32,525 nt of DNA from Streptosporangium minutum (GTDB lineage: Bacteria; Actinomycetota; Actinomycetes; Streptosporangiales; Streptosporangiaceae). The first letter of the stretch is position 1. Every line of letters starts with the position of its first letter. The position numbers and the translations under genes were made by a program. The notes beneath the pieces are model-generated. The model had not been told where the DNA came from. It was given only the letters and a program-made list of their open reading frames with translations, and did no database searches. The DNA is taken from the NCBI RefSeq assembly GCF_002149035.1, contig NZ_NGFP01000075.1, forward strand, positions 1 through 32,525, in the 5' to 3' direction. Below, piece after piece: positions 16,301 through 22,763 of this stretch.

Positions 16301-16885
16301 ATGTCATCCGGTGACATCGACGCACTGCTACGGGTGACCTCGCCCGACTACATAGGGAAAACCCATCCCGACATCGCGTTCGGCACCTTGGACGGCCCGG
16401 TGGGGCGGCTCATCCTGGCGGTGACCAACCGCGGCGTCGTGGCGTGCAGCTACGAGGACGAGAACGTCGTCTTCGAGCGCGTCAGCCGGGAGATCGGATC
16501 GTTCATCGGGCCGGACCCACGGCGGCTCGACCCGGTCCGCCGGGAGCTGGACGCCTACTTCTCCGGGCGGCTGCGCGCCTTCACCATCACGGCGGACCTG
16601 CGGCTGGCGACCTCTTTCGCCAGGACCGTGCTGCAGATGATGATCGCCGTGCCGTACGGAACGGTGACCACCTACCGCGAGATCGCCGAGCGGATCGGCA
16701 GGCCGCGGGCGCTGCGCGCGGTCGGCAACGCGCTGGGGAGCAACCCCGTCTGCGTGGTCGTGCCCTGCCACCGGGTGGTCGAGAGCGAGGCCGTCCTCGG
16801 TGGTTACGCGGGGGGCGCGACCGCCAAGGAGCGACTGCTGCGTGTCGAGGGAGCCAATGGGAGCCGCTCACCCGGCGGCTCGTAG
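16301..16885 (+). CDS. Methylated-DNA--protein-cysteine S-methyltransferase
   Basis: A 194-aa suicide repair protein that takes the methyl group from O6-methylguanine. The active site P-C-H-R-V places the acceptor Cys at residue 156, with the preceding G-x-V-x-T-Y-R-E-I-A and R-A-V-G-N-A-L helix-turn-helix motifs (residues 120-147) intact, and L-G-G-Y-A-G-G after it. The N-terminal ~100 residues form the usual less conserved domain. ATG 16301 is chosen because AAAGGGTGGGG precedes it; the frame is open to 16208. Divergent from the orphan kinase, with 125 bp between the starts. Probably an ogt-type gene. Confidence 0.94.
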   Translation: MSSGDIDALLRVTSPDYIGKTHPDIAFGTLDGPVGRLILAVTNRGVVACSYEDENVVFERVSREIGSFIGPDPRRLDPVRRELDAYFSGRLRAFTITADLRLATSFARTVLQMMIAVPYGTVTTYREIAERIGRPRALRAVGNALGSNPVCVVVPCHRVVESEAVLGGYAGGATAKERLLRVEGANGSRSPGGS

Positions 16886-16934
16886 GCCGCGTTCACGGGG
16901 ACTCCGCACGCCCGCTGCCGGCCCGTCCGCGGCT

Positions 16935-17027
16935 GACCGAGCCGTGCCTCACCCTGACGTGGCCGGCGCGTCCGTGGCCGGCGCGTCCGTGACCGACCGG
17001 GCCGTGCCTCACTTTGACGCGGCCGGC
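16935..17027. repeat. Imperfect 33-bp direct repeat, 60-bp period
   Basis: The segment starting at 16935 recurs at 16995 with about four mismatches (both contain GCCGTGCCTCAC). Between them lies a 15-bp tandem GTGGCCGGCGCGTCC in two copies. This fills most of the gap between the methyltransferase gene and cytX; I see no gene in it. Confidence 0.6.
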
Positions 17028-17037
17028 CCGGCCGTGA

Positions 17038-17060
17038 CCGGCGCGCTCGTGGCGCGCCGG
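17038..17060. terminator. Hairpin at the 3' end of cytX (8-bp perfect stem)
   Basis: Arms 17038-17045 and 17053-17060 with a 7-nt loop, 1 nt from the cytX stop codon. Likely terminator of cytX and possibly of the convergent methyltransferase gene. Confidence 0.6.
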
Positions 17061-17061
17061 C

Positions 17062-18408
17062 TCACCTGCGGCGGCGGAGCGCGCCGAGGCCGAGGGTGAT
17101 CAGGCCCGCGACCAGGAACGCGCCGACCGCCGAGCTCATCCACGGCTGCGGGGTGAAGCCGACGGCCTGCCGGGCGCCGTTCCAGATCGCCGCCCACCAC
17201 GACACCGCCGAGGGCGCGGCGAGCATCCACCAGGTGACGAAGCCGAGCACCCACGGGATCACCATGAGCCAGCGGGAGGGCGCGTTCTCGGAGGTGTCCC
17301 AGTCCCTGCCGCGGCCGAGCAGGAAGTAGTCGACCGCCAGCACGCCGAGCATCGGCACGAACACCGCGCCGATGATGCCGAGGAACGCCCCGTAGGAGTT
17401 GACGTCGACGACGAGGGCGACGCCGGTGGTCAGCACGCCGATGGCCACGGAGAAGATCCGGCGGTCCACCCTCGGCATCAGGTTCTGCAGCGACATCGCC
17501 GTGGAGTAGACGTTCGCGAACGACTGGTCGGTCTCGCGCAGCACGAGGATGCCGAAGAACAGCGCCCCGAGCGGGGCCGCCACGAACGGCGCGAACACGG
17601 CCGTCGGCTGGTCGGACACCGCGCCGTGACCGGCGAGCGCGACCGCGTAGACACCGACGGCCAGGCAGGCCACCTGGGCGATGGTGTAGCCACCGACGAC
17701 GCCGCCGAACGCCGCGCGGCTGGAGCGCGAGTGCCTCGCGTAGTCCGCCGCGACCGGCACCCACGACACCGACAGGGCGATGACGAAGTCCACGGCCGGC
17801 GCGAAGGCGTCCCAGGAGCCGCCGGTCTGGGCGGGGGTCTCGCGCAGGAACACCACCGCGAACCAGGCGACCGAGATGACCACGCCGACCGTGACGAAGC
17901 GCCGCAGCAGCCTGATCGCGCCCAGCGGGTAGATGGTCAGCGCCGTCGTCAGGACTCCGGCCGCGATCGCCCAGACCGGATAGGGGACGGAGGCGCCGAA
18001 GATCGCCTGCGCGCCCATGGCGACCACCCACAGCTCGAACGCGCCCCAGCCGATCATCTGGATGATGTTGAGCACGGTCGGGACGGCGGAGAGCCGCGCG
18101 CCGAACAGCCCGCGCAGCAGCACCATCGCGGGCTGGCCGGTCTGCGCCCCGGGCACCGCGGCGAGGCCGACCATCGCGGTGCCGATGAGGCTGCCGACGA
18201 GGGAGGCGACCAGCGCCGCGGTGAAGGTGAGCGGGTTGTCGTCGCCCAGCGGGTTGATCAGGAAAAGCGCGAAGGAGAAGCCGAGCAGGCTGACGCCCAG
18301 ATTGGCCCAGAACGCGCTCTGGTCGAGCGCGCCGAGGGTCTTCGGCGGAGCCTGGTCGAGAGTGAGGGGGGCCTCGGCATGCTTGGCATCGATGACGTCG
18401 GACGTCAT
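17062..18408 (-). CDS. cytX: NCS1-family transporter, probable hydroxymethylpyrimidine permease (CytX type)
   Basis: A 448-aa, roughly 12-helix permease of the purine-cytosine/thiamine NCS1 family. A short cytoplasmic N-terminus precedes F-W-A-N-L-G-V-S-L-L-G (TM1), then the G-A-Q-T-G-Q-P-A-M-V and Q-M-I-G-W-G-A-F-E-L motifs of the substrate site. A TPP riboswitch lies directly in front of the gene, so the cargo is most likely a thiamine precursor such as HMP rather than cytosine. TenA and a rhodanese are encoded just upstream. ATG at 18406-18408, with Shine-Dalgarno GGGAG inside the riboswitch 3' arm. High thiamine pyrophosphate should lower expression. Confidence 0.9.
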   Translation of the reverse strand: MTSDVIDAKHAEAPLTLDQAPPKTLGALDQSAFWANLGVSLLGFSFALFLINPLGDDNPLTFTAALVASLVGSLIGTAMVGLAAVPGAQTGQPAMVLLRGLFGARLSAVPTVLNIIQMIGWGAFELWVVAMGAQAIFGASVPYPVWAIAAGVLTTALTIYPLGAIRLLRRFVTVGVVISVAWFAVVFLRETPAQTGGSWDAFAPAVDFVIALSVSWVPVAADYARHSRSSRAAFGGVVGGYTIAQVACLAVGVYAVALAGHGAVSDQPTAVFAPFVAAPLGALFFGILVLRETDQSFANVYSTAMSLQNLMPRVDRRIFSVAIGVLTTGVALVVDVNSYGAFLGIIGAVFVPMLGVLAVDYFLLGRGRDWDTSENAPSRWLMVIPWVLGFVTWWMLAAPSAVSWWAAIWNGARQAVGFTPQPWMSSAVGAFLVAGLITLGLGALRRRR

Positions 18409-18413
18409 GAAAC

Positions 18414-18522
18414 GCTCCCTACGCCGGCATTACCCGGACAGGTTCATGCGGTCGGCGGCGCGTCGGAGGGGTCATGTGCCCCTTTGCCCGATTCCGCCCT
18501 CTCAGCCCGGTCTCGCCCGAGC
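18414..18522 (-). promoter_or_regulatory. TPP riboswitch (THI box)
   Basis: The minus strand carries the diagnostic conserved pieces in order: CTGAGAG (18499-18505), TGAACCTG (18439-18446), and GGTAATGCC...GTAGGGA (18416-18434). A short closing stem pairs 18519-18522 with 18414-18417. The 3' arm includes the GGGAG Shine-Dalgarno of cytX, so ligand binding should block translation initiation. Confidence 0.95.
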
Positions 18523-18533
18523 TCCCGCGATAG

Positions 18534-18552
18534 ATAATTCGCCCCGAATTAT
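18534..18552. promoter_or_regulatory. AT-rich 7-bp palindrome upstream of the riboswitch
   Basis: ATAATTC-gcccc-GAATTAT, perfect arms, in an otherwise GC-rich region. It overlaps a candidate minus-strand -10 CATAAT (18548-18553), with -35 TTGCGG at 18570-18575 and a 16-bp spacer. It could be an operator or an upstream terminator of the rhodanese gene. Confidence 0.45.
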
Positions 18553-18583
18553 GTCATTTCTTCCCTTCTCCGCAAGAGCCGGG

Positions 18584-18907
18584 TCAGGCGACGAACGGAT
18601 CCTGCCCGCTCTCGCTGACCATGGGCCGTCCGGCGACCTCCCAGGACTGCATGCCTCCGCCCACGTTGATCGCGTCCCAGCCGACGTGGCCGAGCCAGGC
18701 CGCGGCGTGGGCGGAACGGCTGCCGGCGCGGCAGACCACGTAGACGGGCGCGTCCTTGGGCACCTCGCCGACCCGGGCCTGCAGCTCGCCGAGCGGGATG
18801 TGGACGGCCGTGGGCGCGTGCCCGGCCCGCCACTCGTCGTTCTCTCTCACGTCAAGCAGGAACGCGCCGTCCGGCACGTCCCGCACCTCGACCTCAGGAA
18901 CACTCAT
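18584..18907 (-). CDS. Single-domain rhodanese-like protein
   Basis: A 107-aa cytosolic rhodanese that could carry persulfide sulfur. It has D-V-R-E-N-D-E-W-R-A-G-H-A near residue 19 (CH2A-type motif) and the active loop C-R-A-G-S-R with the catalytic Cys near residue 59, followed by W-L-G-H-V-G-W. ATG 18907 is preferred; ATG 18916 is possible but its upstream GAAAGA is too close. It lies between tenA (111 bp upstream) and the riboswitch-cytX unit. A role as sulfur donor for thiazole synthesis is only suggested by position. Confidence 0.88.
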   Translation of the reverse strand: MSVPEVEVRDVPDGAFLLDVRENDEWRAGHAPTAVHIPLGELQARVGEVPKDAPVYVVCRAGSRSAHAAAWLGHVGWDAINVGGGMQSWEVAGRPMVSESGQDPFVA

Positions 18908-19018
18908 GGCATCCATTCTTTCAAGTCCGTCACCAGATGGGGCGCAAAGCGGCTGGACCGCCCGCGACCTCATCAACATATGCGCGCAGGCACTCGTGAG
19001 CGGACACGATCGGCCAGG

Positions 19019-19624
19019 TCAGGGCACGTCCCAGAAGGCGAGCTCGTGGGCCATCCCCTCGGTGAACAGTGCCCTGGCCCTGCCGAGGTCCGGCACGGCC
19101 TCGTCGATCATCACGGCGATGCGCTCGGTCAGCTCGGCGAATCCGGGATGCGCGTAGGTGTCGACCCAGGCGCGGTAGCGCGGCTCGGCCGGAGGGTTCT
19201 CGGCGAGGACGCGGCCGAGGGTGGAGTAGCCCCACATGCAGGGGTAGAGCGCGGCCAGGCCGTCGGCGTAGTCCGCCGCGGAGTCGAGCAGGAAGGAGGT
19301 GTAGGCGGCGCAGGCCGGTCCCTTCCTCGCTCCGTCGAGGTCGGCGCCGAACTCGGCGGACAGGGACCGGTGCAGGTTCAGCTCCTCGTGGAAGGTGGCG
19401 TGGGCCAGGTCCACCAGGTCGCCCAGGTGCCCGTCCGGGGCCTGCCAGGCCAGCCGGGAGAACACCCGCACGTAGTCGAGGAGGAACAGGTAGTCCTGCT
19501 CCAGCCACGACCGGAACACCGGCTCCGCCAGATTCCCTTCGGCGATCCCCACCACCGTCGGGTGGGCGAGCTGCGCCTCGACGAGCGGACGGCCAATGGC
19601 ATGGAGTTCTGCAGAAATGCTCAT
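19019..19624 (-). CDS. tenA: TenA-family aminopyrimidine aminohydrolase (thiaminase II)
   Basis: Hydrolyses aminopyrimidine breakdown products of thiamine to regenerate HMP; 201 aa, slightly shorter than Bacillus subtilis TenA. Visible active-site residues: D44 in L-E-Q-D-Y-L, E80/E81 in F-H-E-E-L-N-L-H, catalytic C129 in Y-P-C-M-W-G-Y, and E194 in A-H-E-L-A-F-W. The Cys makes it the TenA_C type. It starts 15 nt after the DM13 gene stop, without its own riboswitch or strong Shine-Dalgarno, so it probably rides on that transcript. Works with CytX: salvaged HMP imported or produced internally. Confidence 0.93.
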   Translation of the reverse strand: MSISAELHAIGRPLVEAQLAHPTVVGIAEGNLAEPVFRSWLEQDYLFLLDYVRVFSRLAWQAPDGHLGDLVDLAHATFHEELNLHRSLSAEFGADLDGARKGPACAAYTSFLLDSAADYADGLAALYPCMWGYSTLGRVLAENPPAEPRYRAWVDTYAHPGFAELTERIAVMIDEAVPDLGRARALFTEGMAHELAFWDVP

Positions 19625-19639
19625 AAGCCGAGCATTGTC

Positions 19640-20218
19640 TCAGTTCAGGGCGGCGGCACCGAAGGAGACGCCGAAGCGCCTGCACCAGATGGTGGCGGTC
19701 TTCAGGCTGTCCAGGTCGGCCCCGGCCGGAATGGCGTAGTTGGCGTTGCCCCTGTTGCCCTTGAGCTCGCCCAGTTCGAGGTGCTCGCCGTCGTCGAGGT
19801 TGTACCACCCGGCCCGGCCCTCCTTGACGGGCTGGTCGCTCAGCCAGACCCGGAGGTCGGGGCCGTCGGAGGTCGCCAGGCCCTCGATCCTGAGCACCCG
19901 GCTGCCGTCGGCCAGCTCCAGCACCCTGGCCCTGCCCTCGGTGCCGTGCTCGTGCGAGACGAACGTGCCCGCCGCCAGGGTCCTGGGACCCTCCGGGGCC
20001 TCCGCCCGCCCGCCCGGCGACCGGGTGACCGTGGTCCGCCCGCCCGTCTCCGGGGTCGCCCGCGGGGTCGCCGCGGCGACCGGCACGGCCTCGTCCACCT
20101 CGACCGTGGTGAACAGGCGCCAGGGCTGGAACAGGTACAGGGCGACGCCGAGCGCGACGGCGCCCAGCGTCATGACCGCCCAGGCGGCCGGGTGGCGGAG
20201 CAGTCTCCTGACACGCAT
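19640..20218 (-). CDS. DM13-domain membrane-anchored protein
   Basis: A 192-aa protein with one N-terminal transmembrane helix (about residues 12-30) and an extracytoplasmic Thr/Pro linker followed by a DM13 domain (about 80-190). The domain is recognised by G-T-F-V-S-H-E-H-G-T-x-G-x-A near residue 87, P-D-L-R-V-W-L-S, L-K-G-N-R-G-N-A-N-Y and A-x-I-W-C-R-R-F. The single Cys in W-C-R-R-F is the family hallmark; DM13 is predicted to act in redox or metal-linked surface chemistry. ATG 20216-20218 has GGAGGG 6 nt upstream. Its link to the following tenA gene is unknown. Confidence 0.85.
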   Translation of the reverse strand: MRVRRLLRHPAAWAVMTLGAVALGVALYLFQPWRLFTTVEVDEAVPVAAATPRATPETGGRTTVTRSPGGRAEAPEGPRTLAAGTFVSHEHGTEGRARVLELADGSRVLRIEGLATSDGPDLRVWLSDQPVKEGRAGWYNLDDGEHLELGELKGNRGNANYAIPAGADLDSLKTATIWCRRFGVSFGAAALN

Positions 20219-20269
20219 GATGCCCTCCGGGCCCTGTGATCGTCACGATGTCGCGGGCCTTGGGGCGAA

Positions 20270-20284
20270 GGTATCCCGGATACC
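20270..20284. promoter_or_regulatory. Perfect 15-bp palindrome between DM13 and GPP34 genes
   Basis: GGTATCC-C-GGATACC with 7-bp arms. It lies in the 110-bp divergent promoter region and contains a minus-strand TANNNT (TACCTT), so it may be an operator for the DM13-tenA unit. Confidence 0.4.
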
Positions 20285-20294
20285 CGCCACCGGC

Positions 20295-20313
20295 GCTTAC
20301 GTAGTGCTTACGT
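20295..20313 (+). repeat. 11-bp-phased direct repeat GCTTACG(T) in the GPP34 promoter
   Basis: GCTTACGT at 20295-20302 and 20306-20313, an 11-bp period with the same 7+4 layout as at 14271-14289. It abuts the -10 box TAGGGT and occupies the -35 position, as expected for an activator site. Confidence 0.4.
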
Positions 20314-20315
20314 CA

Positions 20316-20321
20316 TAGGGT
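20316..20321 (+). promoter_or_regulatory. Putative -10 box of the GPP34 gene
   Basis: TAGGGT (TANNNT), 7 nt before ATG 20329; no -35 consensus, that position being taken by the direct repeat. Confidence 0.45.
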
Positions 20322-20328
20322 CGGAGAA

Positions 20329-20988
20329 ATGACGACCATCATCGCCGAGGAAGTCCTCCTGCTCGCCTACAGCGAGGTGGAGGGCAGACAGCTGATCGGC
20401 TCATCGGAGCTCGACGCCGCCCTCGGCGGCGCCCTGCTGGCGGAGCTGGCCATCAACGGCCGGATCGACCTGGCCGACAAGAAGGTCACCGTCCTGGATC
20501 CCACGCCTCTCGGCGATGAGGAGCTGGACGCGACGCTGGCCCGGATCGCCGGGGAGCCGAAGGAGCGCAAGCCCGACTGGTGGGTCTACAAGCTCCACTC
20601 GGCCAAGCTCCGCAAGCGCCTGCTCTCCCGCCTGGCCGAGCGGGGCGTGCTGAGCGAGGAGCCGCGCAAGATCCTCGGGGTCTTCCCCAGCACCCGCTAC
20701 CCGGAGCGTGACCCCCGCGTCGAGCAGGGCATCCGGGAGAGCGTCCAGAGCGTGCTGTCCGGGGCCGCCCCCGACGAGCGGGCGGCCGTGCTGATCGCCG
20801 TCCTGCACGCGGCCAAGATCGACCGCAAGGCGTTCCCCGGCGCGAGCAAGGAGCGCGTCAAGGAGATCACCGAGGGCGAGTGGGCCGGCGCGGCCGTCGC
20901 CAAGACCATCGCCGCCGTCAACTCCGCCGTCATGACCGCGGTGATCGCCGGATCGATCGCCGCGAGCACCGCCGGCGCGGGCGGCTGA
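20329..20988 (+). CDS. GPP34 (GOLPH3-like) family protein
   Basis: A 219-aa cytosolic/peripheral membrane protein of the GPP34 family, whose eukaryotic members bind phosphatidylinositol-4-phosphate at the Golgi; actinobacterial members are common and uncharacterised. Recognised by the N-terminal E-E-V-L-L-L-A-Y, the A-L-G-G-A-L-L-A-E-L-A-I-N-G-R-I segment near residue 31 and the R-L-A-E-R-G-V-L segment near residue 102. The C-terminal ~30 residues are Ala-rich. ATG 20329 has GGAG only 2 nt upstream but a -10-like box 7 nt upstream. Confidence 0.88.
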   Translation: MTTIIAEEVLLLAYSEVEGRQLIGSSELDAALGGALLAELAINGRIDLADKKVTVLDPTPLGDEELDATLARIAGEPKERKPDWWVYKLHSAKLRKRLLSRLAERGVLSEEPRKILGVFPSTRYPERDPRVEQGIRESVQSVLSGAAPDERAAVLIAVLHAAKIDRKAFPGASKERVKEITEGEWAGAAVAKTIAAVNSAVMTAVIAGSIAASTAGAGG

Positions 20989-21004
20989 GACGCCGGCGGC
21001 CGGC

Positions 21005-21028
21005 GCCCCGCCGCCGATACGGCGGGGC
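21005..21028 (+). terminator. Hairpin downstream of the GPP34 gene
   Basis: 9-bp perfect stem (21005-21013 with 21020-21028) and 6-nt loop, 17 nt after the GPP34 stop. The following gap carries three CGGAGCAC copies (21061, 21073, 21084). Confidence 0.6.
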
Positions 21029-21146
21029 CCGGCGGGCGTTCCGGCCGGGCCTCCGCTCGCCGGAGCACCCCCCGGAGCACCGCCGGAGCACTGCCAGGAC
21101 ACCGCCGGGGCGGCGGGGCTCCCGCGCCCTCCGGCCGTGCCGCGCC

Positions 21147-21174
21147 CCGCCGGGACGGCGCAGCGCCCCGGCGG
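21147..21174 (-). terminator. Hairpin downstream of the LCP gene
   Basis: 8-bp perfect stem (21147-21154 with 21167-21174) and 12-nt loop, 16 nt past the LCP stop on the minus strand. Confidence 0.5.
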
Positions 21175-21189
21175 CCTCCGTCCGGGCCG

Positions 21190-22464
21190 CTACTTGCCCA
21201 GGGCGTCCTTGGGGACCGGCTTGTCCTGGGCCAGGGCGTCGAACATGCGCAGGGCCTTGGCCGTGTCCCACTTGACGACCGCCTGCCCGTTGATGGTCGG
21301 CAGGGAGCCGACCGGGACGACCGTGGTCACCGGGTTGTCGCCCATCGCGAGGCCGAGGGAGAGCAGGTTGAAGGCGCCGCTCTCCTCCCCGACGGCCACC
21401 GAGTCCGTGGCGCTCAACGCGAGGGGGACGGAGCGGAAGGGATTGATCAGGACTCCGGGGCTGGCCGCCTTCTTCACCACAGCGGAGAAGAACTGGCGCT
21501 GGCGCTGGGTCCGGTCGAAGTCGGGGATCGCGCCGGTGGCACGGGTGCGGACGTAGCCGAGGGCCGTGCCGCCGTCCATCGTCTGCAGGCCCTTCTTCAG
21601 GTCGATGCCCGCCTTGGGGTCCTTGATGGCCTGCTTGACGTTGATCTCGACCCCGCCGATGGCGTCCACGATGCCCACGAAGCCGCCGAAGCCGATCTCC
21701 ATGTAGTGGTCGATCCGGAGCCCGGTGACCTTCTCCACGGTCTTGGCGAGGAGCTTGGGACCGCCGTCCTGGTAGGCGTAGGCGGCGTTGAGCTTGCCGC
21801 TGCCGTGGCCGTCGATCGGCACGTAGGAGTCACGCGGGAGGCTGACCAGGGTCGGGCGGTCGCCGGTGTCGGGGATGTGCAGCAGCATCATCGTGTCGGT
21901 CCGGCGGCCGACGGAGCTGCCGGTGGCGAGTTTCCTGCGCTGGGCCTTGGTCAGGCCGGCGCGGCTGTCGGAGCCGACCAGCAGCCAGTTGGTGCCGGGG
22001 GTGTCCGCGGGACGGCCGTCGTAGTCGGTGAGCGCCTCGATCCGGTTCAGCCGCGAATTGATCACGAAGTATCCGCCGACGGCGAGCACCAGCAGCACGA
22101 CGAGCAGGCCGATGAGGATCCGCACGATCAGCCTGCCCGGCCGCTTCGGGCGCCAGGTCATGCGCGGCATCCGGGTCCCGCCTTTCCCATCGGAGGAGCC
22201 GCCGGAGGAGCCGTCGGGGGATCCGGCGTGAGGAGCGGTCTCACCGGGGAGCGGCCTGACCGGGCCGGAGCCCTCCCTGGCCTTGCCGTACACCCGTGAG
22301 GTCGACCGCGGTGGCGTGTCGTCGGCCGGCGCCTGCCCGGCGGTCCCCGCCGGCCGGCCCCGCCCCTGCGCCGGGTAGGCGGGCTGCCCCGCCGCCCGGG
22401 GCGGCGGGGACTGGGGCGATCGCAACGCGCGTGTGCGATCGTCGTCTTCCGGCCAGTCACCCAC
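21190..22464 (-). CDS. LytR-CpsA-Psr (LCP) family wall-polymer ligase
   Basis: A 424-aa type II membrane protein expected to attach an anionic or other polyprenyl-linked glycopolymer to peptidoglycan. A Pro/Ser/Gly-rich cytoplasmic region (1-105) is followed by one helix (about 112-135) and the LCP domain (about 155-360). Family motifs are intact: R-R-T-D-T-M-M-L near residue 188, S-L-P-R-D-S-Y near 208, K-L-N-A-A-Y-A-Y, D-A-I-G-G-V-E-I, and R-T-R...D-F-D-R-T-Q-R-Q near 310. GTG 22462-22464 has GGGGAG at suitable distance. A GATAAT box at 22506-22511 (minus strand) may be its -10. Confidence 0.93.
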   Translation of the reverse strand: MGDWPEDDDRTRALRSPQSPPPRAAGQPAYPAQGRGRPAGTAGQAPADDTPPRSTSRVYGKAREGSGPVRPLPGETAPHAGSPDGSSGGSSDGKGGTRMPRMTWRPKRPGRLIVRILIGLLVVLLVLAVGGYFVINSRLNRIEALTDYDGRPADTPGTNWLLVGSDSRAGLTKAQRRKLATGSSVGRRTDTMMLLHIPDTGDRPTLVSLPRDSYVPIDGHGSGKLNAAYAYQDGGPKLLAKTVEKVTGLRIDHYMEIGFGGFVGIVDAIGGVEINVKQAIKDPKAGIDLKKGLQTMDGGTALGYVRTRATGAIPDFDRTQRQRQFFSAVVKKAASPGVLINPFRSVPLALSATDSVAVGEESGAFNLLSLGLAMGDNPVTTVVPVGSLPTINGQAVVKWDTAKALRMFDALAQDKPVPKDALGK

Positions 22465-22505
22465 GTCGTCTCCCCGCCACTTCTTGAACCCACGATGAGA
22501 ACGTC

Positions 22506-22511
22506 ATTATC
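22506..22511 (-). promoter_or_regulatory. Candidate -10 box for the LCP gene
   Basis: GATAAT on the minus strand, about 42 nt before GTG 22464. No clear -35. Weak support. Confidence 0.3.
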
Positions 22512-22593
22512 GACGCTACGTCGTGGCCCCGTCGCGCGCCGACGCCTCGTCAAGGTTTCCCTATGGAAATGTACGCAGATGGGTACTTAGCCA

Positions 22594-22612
22594 CCAACGA
22601 CGTGATCGTTGG
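22594..22612 (+). other. Hairpin in the CBS-operon leader
   Basis: CCAACGA-cgtga-TCGTTGG, perfect 7-bp stem, about 150 nt before the first CBS gene. Part of a 5' region rich in hairpins. Confidence 0.45.
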
Positions 22613-22682
22613 CCGATCTGGAAACATCGACCCCCACATGGATCGTTACGGTAAGGGACGACCCCTACGCGAAAGGATGATC

Positions 22683-22763
22683 GTGTCCACTCCGGACTCA
22701 TGGAGTACCTGCCCGTGCGGACGCACGGGAACCGATGACTCGACCGGGAGAGCCGCCCGGTGA
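22683..22763 (+). CDS. Candidate 26-aa leader peptide (Cys-Pro-Cys-Gly)
   Basis: GTG 22683 is preceded by GAAAGGA with a 5-nt gap, an excellent Shine-Dalgarno. The 26-residue product contains S-T-C-P-C-G-R-T-G and ends Arg. Its TGA (22761-22763) overlaps the GTG start of the CBS gene, so the two are coupled. Two hairpins lie in the ORF: 22712-22729 over the Cys codons and 22743-22761 over the downstream Shine-Dalgarno and start. The frame is open further up to ATG 22563 (66 aa). Confidence 0.45.
   Translation: MSTPDSWSTCPCGRTGTDDSTGRAAR
22712..22729 (+). promoter_or_regulatory. Hairpin over the Cys codons of the leader ORF
   Basis: Perfect 8-bp complementarity (22712-22719 with 22722-22729), effectively a 7-bp stem with tetraloop GGAC. 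Ribosome position within the leader would decide whether it forms. Confidence 0.5.
22743..22761 (+). promoter_or_regulatory. Hairpin hiding the CBS-gene ribosome-binding site
   Basis: ACCGGG (22743-22748) pairs with CCCGGT (22756-22761), enclosing GGGAG and the first bases of the GTG start at 22760. It would favour translational coupling to the leader ORF. Confidence 0.45.

Noticed and set aside
22555-22586. SigB-type promoter (GTTT...GGGTAC) before the CBS leader
   Set aside because: The spacer is 22 nt, too long for the usual 13-15.
22563-22763. 66-aa version of the CBS leader ORF
   Set aside because: ATG 22563 lacks a Shine-Dalgarno, while GTG 22683 has a strong one; only the short form is proposed.
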